Origin: Candidatus Staskawiczbacteria bacterium | Lineage (GTDB): Bacteria; Patescibacteriota; Minisyncoccia; Minisyncoccales; Staskawiczbacteraceae | Assembly: GCA_026395195.1 (NCBI GenBank) | Contig: JAPLZD010000009.1 | Span: 1 to 9,045 of the forward strand | Direction of reading: 5' to 3' | Length of the DNA stretch: 9,045 nucleotides | Part shown: piece by piece, positions 5,359 through 9,045 of the stretch | Position numbering within the stretch: the stretch's first letter is position 1 | How the letters are laid out: every line of letters begins with the position of its first letter | Notes under the pieces: model-generated | What the model saw: the letters and a program-made list of their open reading frames with translations, nothing else | Database searches by the model: none | Told to the model about the DNA's origin: nothing | Made by a program: the position numbers and the translations under genes

Positions 5359-6231
5359 ATGGAAATCAAAAAAGCAATTATACCCCTAGCCGGCCTCGGC
5401 ACAAGATTCTTACCGCTGTCCTTGGCGGTTCCAAAAGAATTTTTTCCGCTAGCCGACAAGCCGATTATTCAATACATAGTCGAAGAAGTTAAAAATTCCG
5501 GCATCAAGGAAATAGTTTTTGTTTTAAGTCCGCGCCAGAAGACAATTTTAACATATTTTAAAAAGTATCCCGATATAGAAAAGATTCTGGTAAAAAGGAA
5601 AAAAGAAAAAGCGCTAAAAGAGCTGAAGGATTTTGAGGAATTTTTTAAGGACATAAAAATATCTTTTGTTGTCCAAAAAGAACCGCTGGGGGACGGCCAT
5701 GCAATCTTGCAGGCAGGTAAATTAGTAAAGGACGAGCCTGTTGCTGTTTCGTTTGGCGACGATGTTGTTGATTCTGACGAACCGGCGATAGCCCAGCTGA
5801 TTGAAATTTTTAAAACCTGCTCGGCTCCTGTGATTGCCTTAAAAGCTTTACCCAAGGAAAAACTTTCCGCCTATGGCACCGTTGCAGTAGAAAAAATAGC
5901 GCACAATCTGTATAAAATTAAAAAGATAATAGAAAAGCCGGAGCCTTCGCAAATTTCATCTAATTTGGTAATTGTTGGAAAATATGTTTTGACTCCCGAG
6001 GTCTTCGGCTATTTAAAAAAAGCCAAGCCGTCTAAAAAAGGAGAGATAATTTTAGCTGAAGTTTTTGCAAAAATGTTAGAGGAGGGAAAAACAATTTACG
6101 GGTACGAAATTCGGGGAGAGTGGCTGGAGTGCGGAGACAAGTCAAAATGGTTAAAATCATTTTTGCATATGACGCTGAAGGACCCCAGATTCAGAGAAGA
6201 ATTCAGGCAATACCTAAAAACAATAAAATAG
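5359..6231 (+). CDS. galU: UTP--glucose-1-phosphate uridylyltransferase
   Basis: The 290-residue product makes UDP-glucose from UTP and glucose-1-phosphate, supplying cell-surface polysaccharide and glycolipid synthesis. The nucleotidyltransferase signature is at residues 9-19 (PLAGLGTRFLP), followed by VPKE (24-27), with LSLA where GalU usually has ATKA just before it. QKEPLGDGHAI, FGDD, the AYGTV block, IIEKP and the KKGEIIL segment follow in the GalU order. The length is typical. It starts 6 bases after the ftsZ stop with no Shine-Dalgarno site and is followed after 21 bases by the reductase gene, so it is probably part of one transcript. Related sugar-1-phosphate nucleotidylyltransferases (RmlA, GlgC) fit less well because of the GTRFLP...PKE spacing. 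Confidence 0.9.
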   Translation: MEIKKAIIPLAGLGTRFLPLSLAVPKEFFPLADKPIIQYIVEEVKNSGIKEIVFVLSPRQKTILTYFKKYPDIEKILVKRKKEKALKELKDFEEFFKDIKISFVVQKEPLGDGHAILQAGKLVKDEPVAVSFGDDVVDSDEPAIAQLIEIFKTCSAPVIALKALPKEKLSAYGTVAVEKIAHNLYKIKKIIEKPEPSQISSNLVIVGKYVLTPEVFGYLKKAKPSKKGEIILAEVFAKMLEEGKTIYGYEIRGEWLECGDKSKWLKSFLHMTLKDPRFREEFRQYLKTIK

Positions 6232-6252
6232 TGTAAAATAAGTAATAGTGTA

Positions 6253-7185
6253 ATGATATACGACCTAATAATTATTGGAGGAGGGCCGGCTGGAATTACA
6301 GCTGGCATTTATGCTGGCCGTCAGCGGATGAAAACTCTTTTGATTACAAAAGAATTCGGCGGACAGATGGCCAAAAAGGCTACAGAGGTTTGCAATTATC
6401 CCGGCTTCGAAAAGATTTCTGCCTCGGAGCTTATTGATAAATTTGTCGCACAGTTAAAAAAACAAGAATCGGTTGAAATAAAGTTTTCACAAGTTGAGAA
6501 AATAAATAAAGAAAAAGACATTTTTATAATCACAACCACAGAAAACGAAAAACTTGAGAGCAAAACAGTCATTATTGCCACGGGAGCCGACCCAAGGCCG
6601 CTGGAAGCTAAGGGAGAAAAAGAATTTATTGGCAAGGGAGTTAGTTATTGCGTTACCTGCGACGGGCCGGTATTTAAAAATAAAACAGTGGCTGTTATTG
6701 GCGGAGGAAATGCAGGAATGGAAGCCGCTTTATTTATGGCAAATTACGCAACTAAAATTTATGTTTTGGAATTTGGAGCAGAAATAAAATGTGATCAGGA
6801 AAATAAAAAAGATTGTGCGGCATCTGACAAAATAAAAATTATCACAAATGCTTCGGTAAAAGAAATCAAGGGCGGCGCATTTGTTGAATCATTAGTTTAC
6901 CAGGATGATGTTTCTAAAGAGAATAAAACCTTGGAAGTGCAGGGAGTTTTTATAGAAATTGGAAGCCAGCCGGCAACAGCTTTGGCAAAAGGGCTGGTTG
7001 ATTTCACAAAAAGGGATGAAATAGTTGTTGAACCGGAAACTTTTGCCACAAAAACTCCGGGGCTTTTTGCCGCCGGCGACAACAATTCCGGCCCTTATAA
7101 ACAAATTGTTACAGCCGCCGGCGAAGGCTGCAAAACATCTCTGGCCGCATACGATTACATAAAGCATCAATCGCCCAAAATATGA
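6253..7185 (+). CDS. trxB: Thioredoxin reductase-like flavoprotein, AhpF-type core
   Basis: The 310-residue flavoprotein has the FAD motif GGGPAG (residues 9-14), a redox pair C133-V-T-C136-D, a second nucleotide-binding motif GGGNAG (150-155) and a C-terminal AAGDN...PYKQI FAD block. This is the low-Mr thioredoxin reductase layout; it would pass electrons from a pyridine nucleotide through FAD to a thioredoxin-like partner. The segment after the second motif (VLEFGAEIKCDQE, 171-183) resembles AhpF (LEFAPE.KADQ) and lacks the HRRxxxR set that grips the NADPH 2'-phosphate in classical TrxB. The AhpF N-terminal thioredoxin-fold domain is absent. NADH use is therefore an inference. The start lacks an SD site. 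The stop overlaps the pilin start (ATGA), so the two are probably coupled. Calling it TrxB is safe at family level. Confidence 0.88.
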   Translation: MIYDLIIIGGGPAGITAGIYAGRQRMKTLLITKEFGGQMAKKATEVCNYPGFEKISASELIDKFVAQLKKQESVEIKFSQVEKINKEKDIFIITTTENEKLESKTVIIATGADPRPLEAKGEKEFIGKGVSYCVTCDGPVFKNKTVAVIGGGNAGMEAALFMANYATKIYVLEFGAEIKCDQENKKDCAASDKIKIITNASVKEIKGGAFVESLVYQDDVSKENKTLEVQGVFIEIGSQPATALAKGLVDFTKRDEIVVEPETFATKTPGLFAAGDNNSGPYKQIVTAAGEGCKTSLAAYDYIKHQSPKI

Positions 7186-7685
7186 GCAAAAATAAAGGTT
7201 TTACAATTATTGAGCTCGTTGTGGTAATTGCCATCATCGCCATCTTGGCGGCAATTGTTATAGTTAATGTTTCTTCATATATAGCCCAAGCCAAAGATGC
7301 AGTCATAAAAGCAGAAATGAGCTCTTTAGTAACAATGGGAGCAAATTATTACGCTGATCATGGTAATTACGACGGTTTTTGGGATTATTGGAATGGATAC
7401 GACGATACTTCTGGAATCCAGCCACTTGTTGATTCAATTTCATCTAAATCGCCTGCTGGAGGCATTGATTGGGTGTCGTGCGATCCAGACGCTTATTGCG
7501 ATTTTGACGGTAATACTAAGTGGTGCGCAAAGGTCAGATTAAATGTTAAAGTAGGTCCTAATCTTCAATTTTTTTGCGTTGATTCTTCCGGCCATAAGCT
7601 TACGGGCCTGAGCACAACGGTTTATTGCAATGCTAAGAATCCGGGTGTTTGTTGCGCTTCCAATATTCCCGGCGCCTGTCCGTAA
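7182..7685 (+). CDS. Type IV pilin-like (prepilin) protein, cysteine-rich
   Basis: The 167-residue product has a short basic leader and a class III prepilin signal: K5-G6 | F7-T-I-I-E11-L, then a hydrophobic helix to about residue 28. Prepilin peptidase should cut after Gly6 and methylate Phe7; Glu11 is the conserved Glu5 of the mature pilin. The rest is an exported domain rich in Tyr, Trp, Gly and Asp with eight cysteines (100, 106, 115, 132, 149, 157, 158, 166), enough for four disulfides. It may be a major or minor pilin or a pseudopilin; the sequence does not decide. Type IV pili in CPR bacteria are thought to help host attachment and DNA uptake. No pilus assembly gene is nearby, so this is an isolated pilin gene in a metabolic run. 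Enolase starts 17 bases after the stop. Confidence 0.87.
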   Translation: MSKNKGFTIIELVVVIAIIAILAAIVIVNVSSYIAQAKDAVIKAEMSSLVTMGANYYADHGNYDGFWDYWNGYDDTSGIQPLVDSISSKSPAGGIDWVSCDPDAYCDFDGNTKWCAKVRLNVKVGPNLQFFCVDSSGHKLTGLSTTVYCNAKNPGVCCASNIPGACP

Positions 7686-7701
7686 TGCTGTGTTTAATAA
7701 A

Positions 7702-8910
7702 ATGAGTAAGATTAAAAACATAATAGCAAAAGAAATTTTAGATTCGCGGGGAAGACCGACAATTGAGGTTGAGTTGGAAACAGACAAGGGAGTGTTTGTT
7801 GATTCTGTGCCGAGTGGCGCTTCAACTGGCGAAAATGAGGCTTTGGAATTGAGAGATGCTGATGGAGCTGGGGTTTTGACGGCAATTAAAAATGTAAATG
7901 AAATTATTGCACCAAAACTTAAGGCTAAAGACGTATTAAATCAACAGGAGATTGATAAGATAATGATTGATTTGGATGGCACGGAAAACAAGTCAAAGCT
8001 GGGAGCCAACGCAATTTTAGCTGTTTCTTTGGCAGTCTGCAGAGCCGGAGCTGCATCTAAAAAAGTTCCTTTATATCAGCACATTTCAGAATTATCCGGC
8101 CAAAATTGCAAAATACCATTTGCAATGTTTAATATATTAAATGGAGGCAGACATGCTAAAAATGGATTAGATATTCAGGAGTTTATGATAATTTTACAAA
8201 AAAAGACATTTATGGAAGCTTTGGTTTCCTGCAACAGAGTATTTAATAAGCTGAAAGATAATATTGAAAAGAATTTTGGGAAAGAACATTTAGAACTTGG
8301 AGACGAAGGGGGGTTTGCTCCGCCCGTGAAAACTGCAGAGCAAGCGCTATTTCTATTAAAAGGCGCATCAGATGGAGAGTCAGACATAAAATTTGCTTTA
8401 GATTGCGCCGCGTCCGAATTTTATAGAAATGGCAAATATGTCCTGGAAGGCCAGGAATTCACAGACGCCGGAATTCTGGAATTTTATGAAGGTTTAGTAA
8501 AAAGTTTTCCGATAATATCGATAGAAGATCCTTTTGCAGAAGAAGATTGGAATGGGTTCGAGTTTATTGTGCGACAATTGGGGAAAAAGATTTTAATTGT
8601 CGGCGACGATTTGACAACAACGAATATAAAAAGAATAAAAGAAGCGCATAATAAAAATGCCTGCAGCGGAATTATTTTGAAATTAAATCAGATTGGAACG
8701 GTTTCTGAAACCATAGAAGCTTCAAATTTGGCAAAAAGTTTCGGCTGGAAAACAATTGTCAGTCACCGCAGCGGCGAAACTATGGATGATTTTATTGCCG
8801 ACCTGGCTGTGGGCACTGGCGCGGACTTTTTGAAAGCCGGCTCTCCCGCGAAGGAAGAAAGAATGGTAAAGTATAGTAGATTATTGGAAATAGAAAACGA
8901 ATTAAAATGA
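7702..8910 (+). CDS. eno: Enolase
   Basis: The 402-residue product converts 2-phosphoglycerate to phosphoenolpyruvate. Active-site features are intact: ILDSRGRPT (12-20), SGASTG loop (38-43), Q159-E160, the proton donor region G200-D-E202-G-G, metal ligands D234 (LDCAASEFY), E275 (IEDP) and D302 (VGDDLTTTN), the base K327 in ILKLNQIGT, and S354-H-R-S-G-E-T. The DDLTTTN block differs mildly from the common DDLFVTN. It is somewhat shorter than the usual 420-430 residues. ATG 7702 gives the normal enolase N-terminus; an in-frame upstream start at 7630 would overlap the pilin and add non-enolase residues. It overlaps the next gene by ATGA, giving an eno-phosphoglycerate mutase pair of consecutive glycolytic steps. 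Confidence 0.96.
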   Translation: MSKIKNIIAKEILDSRGRPTIEVELETDKGVFVDSVPSGASTGENEALELRDADGAGVLTAIKNVNEIIAPKLKAKDVLNQQEIDKIMIDLDGTENKSKLGANAILAVSLAVCRAGAASKKVPLYQHISELSGQNCKIPFAMFNILNGGRHAKNGLDIQEFMIILQKKTFMEALVSCNRVFNKLKDNIEKNFGKEHLELGDEGGFAPPVKTAEQALFLLKGASDGESDIKFALDCAASEFYRNGKYVLEGQEFTDAGILEFYEGLVKSFPIISIEDPFAEEDWNGFEFIVRQLGKKILIVGDDLTTTNIKRIKEAHNKNACSGIILKLNQIGTVSETIEASNLAKSFGWKTIVSHRSGETMDDFIADLAVGTGADFLKAGSPAKEERMVKYSRLLEIENELK

Positions 8911-9045
8911 GTCAATTATATTTGCAAAGGCATTTAAAATCGCAGTGGAATTTGGAAAATAGATTTACTGGCTGGACAGATGTGTCGTTGTGCCAAGAGG
9001 GAGTTGAAAGCGCCCAAAAAGCCGCTGAAGGATTGACCAGTTTAA
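8907..9045 (+). CDS. gpmA: 2,3-bisphosphoglycerate-dependent phosphoglycerate mutase, 3' end outside window
   Basis: Only the first 46 residues are present. LYLQRHLKSQWN followed by ENRFTGWTDVSL and a Gly-Val-x-x-Ala block matches the N-terminus of histidine-phosphatase-type phosphoglycerate mutases (in E. coli GpmA: RHGESQWN, ENRFTGW.DV.L). His9 is the expected phosphohistidine. The usual RHGES has become RHLKS, so Gly and Glu are replaced by Leu and Lys. The role would be interconversion of 3- and 2-phosphoglycerate, immediately before enolase, with which it shares an ATGA overlap. Because most of the protein is missing, activity and length cannot be judged. Confidence 0.85.
   Translation, partial: MSQLYLQRHLKSQWNLENRFTGWTDVSLCQEGVESAQKAAEGLTSL

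Noticed and set aside
7630..7701. Longer enolase start inside the pilin gene
   Set aside because: The added residues are a shadow of the pilin; the enolase N-terminus begins naturally at 7702.

Overview
The window looks like part of a chromosome from a small-genome bacterium of the Candidate Phyla Radiation (Patescibacteria, Parcubacteria-like). The reasons are AT-rich genes packed on one strand with ATGA stop/start overlaps, almost no Shine-Dalgarno sequences in front of the AT-rich genes, and an FtsZ with a long lysine-rich extension. UGA is read as stop (it ends the genes at 1222, 1446, 7185 and 8910), so the glycine-UGA code of SR1/Gracilibacteria does not apply. The placement comes from style and gene content and was not tested by a search.

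Layout, all on the + strand. (1) 2-1652: the 3' part of a membrane-anchored S51 peptidase fusion, then a DUF167/YggU gene and a 69-residue gene of unknown function, joined by ATGA overlaps. A hairpin at 1667-1692 follows. (2) 1693-3617: a self-contained GC-rich cassette with promoter, structured leader, pyrF, pyrE and a strong intrinsic terminator. It encodes the last two steps of UMP synthesis and differs from its surroundings in base composition and in having clear Shine-Dalgarno sites. (3) 3665-5353: an FtsZ-type GTPase preceded by an 88-residue tract that is 59% Lys/Arg with no acidic residue. A 63-bp nested palindromic element sits in frame between that tract and the GTPase core. (4) 5359-9045: a compact run of galU, an AhpF-like thioredoxin-reductase gene, a cysteine-rich type IV pilin-like gene, enolase and the start of a phosphoglycerate mutase (cut by the window end).

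Functionally the window combines pyrimidine synthesis, cell division, UDP-glucose production, thiol redox, a pilin-like surface protein and the 3PG-to-PEP part of glycolysis. UTP made downstream of the pyr cassette is the substrate of GalU. The reductase is translationally coupled to a pilin whose exported domain has eight cysteines, which may or may not be meaningful.

The main candidates for something new are the in-frame palindromic element in ftsZ, the histone-tail-like FtsZ extension, the apparently foreign pyrFE cassette with its possible SD-masking leader, and the surface-domain/S51 peptidase fusion. I saw no tRNA, rRNA, CRISPR array, insertion sequence or replication origin. No stretch over 300 bases lacks a gene; the longest gaps are 1653-1797 and 3561-3664 and both are annotated.
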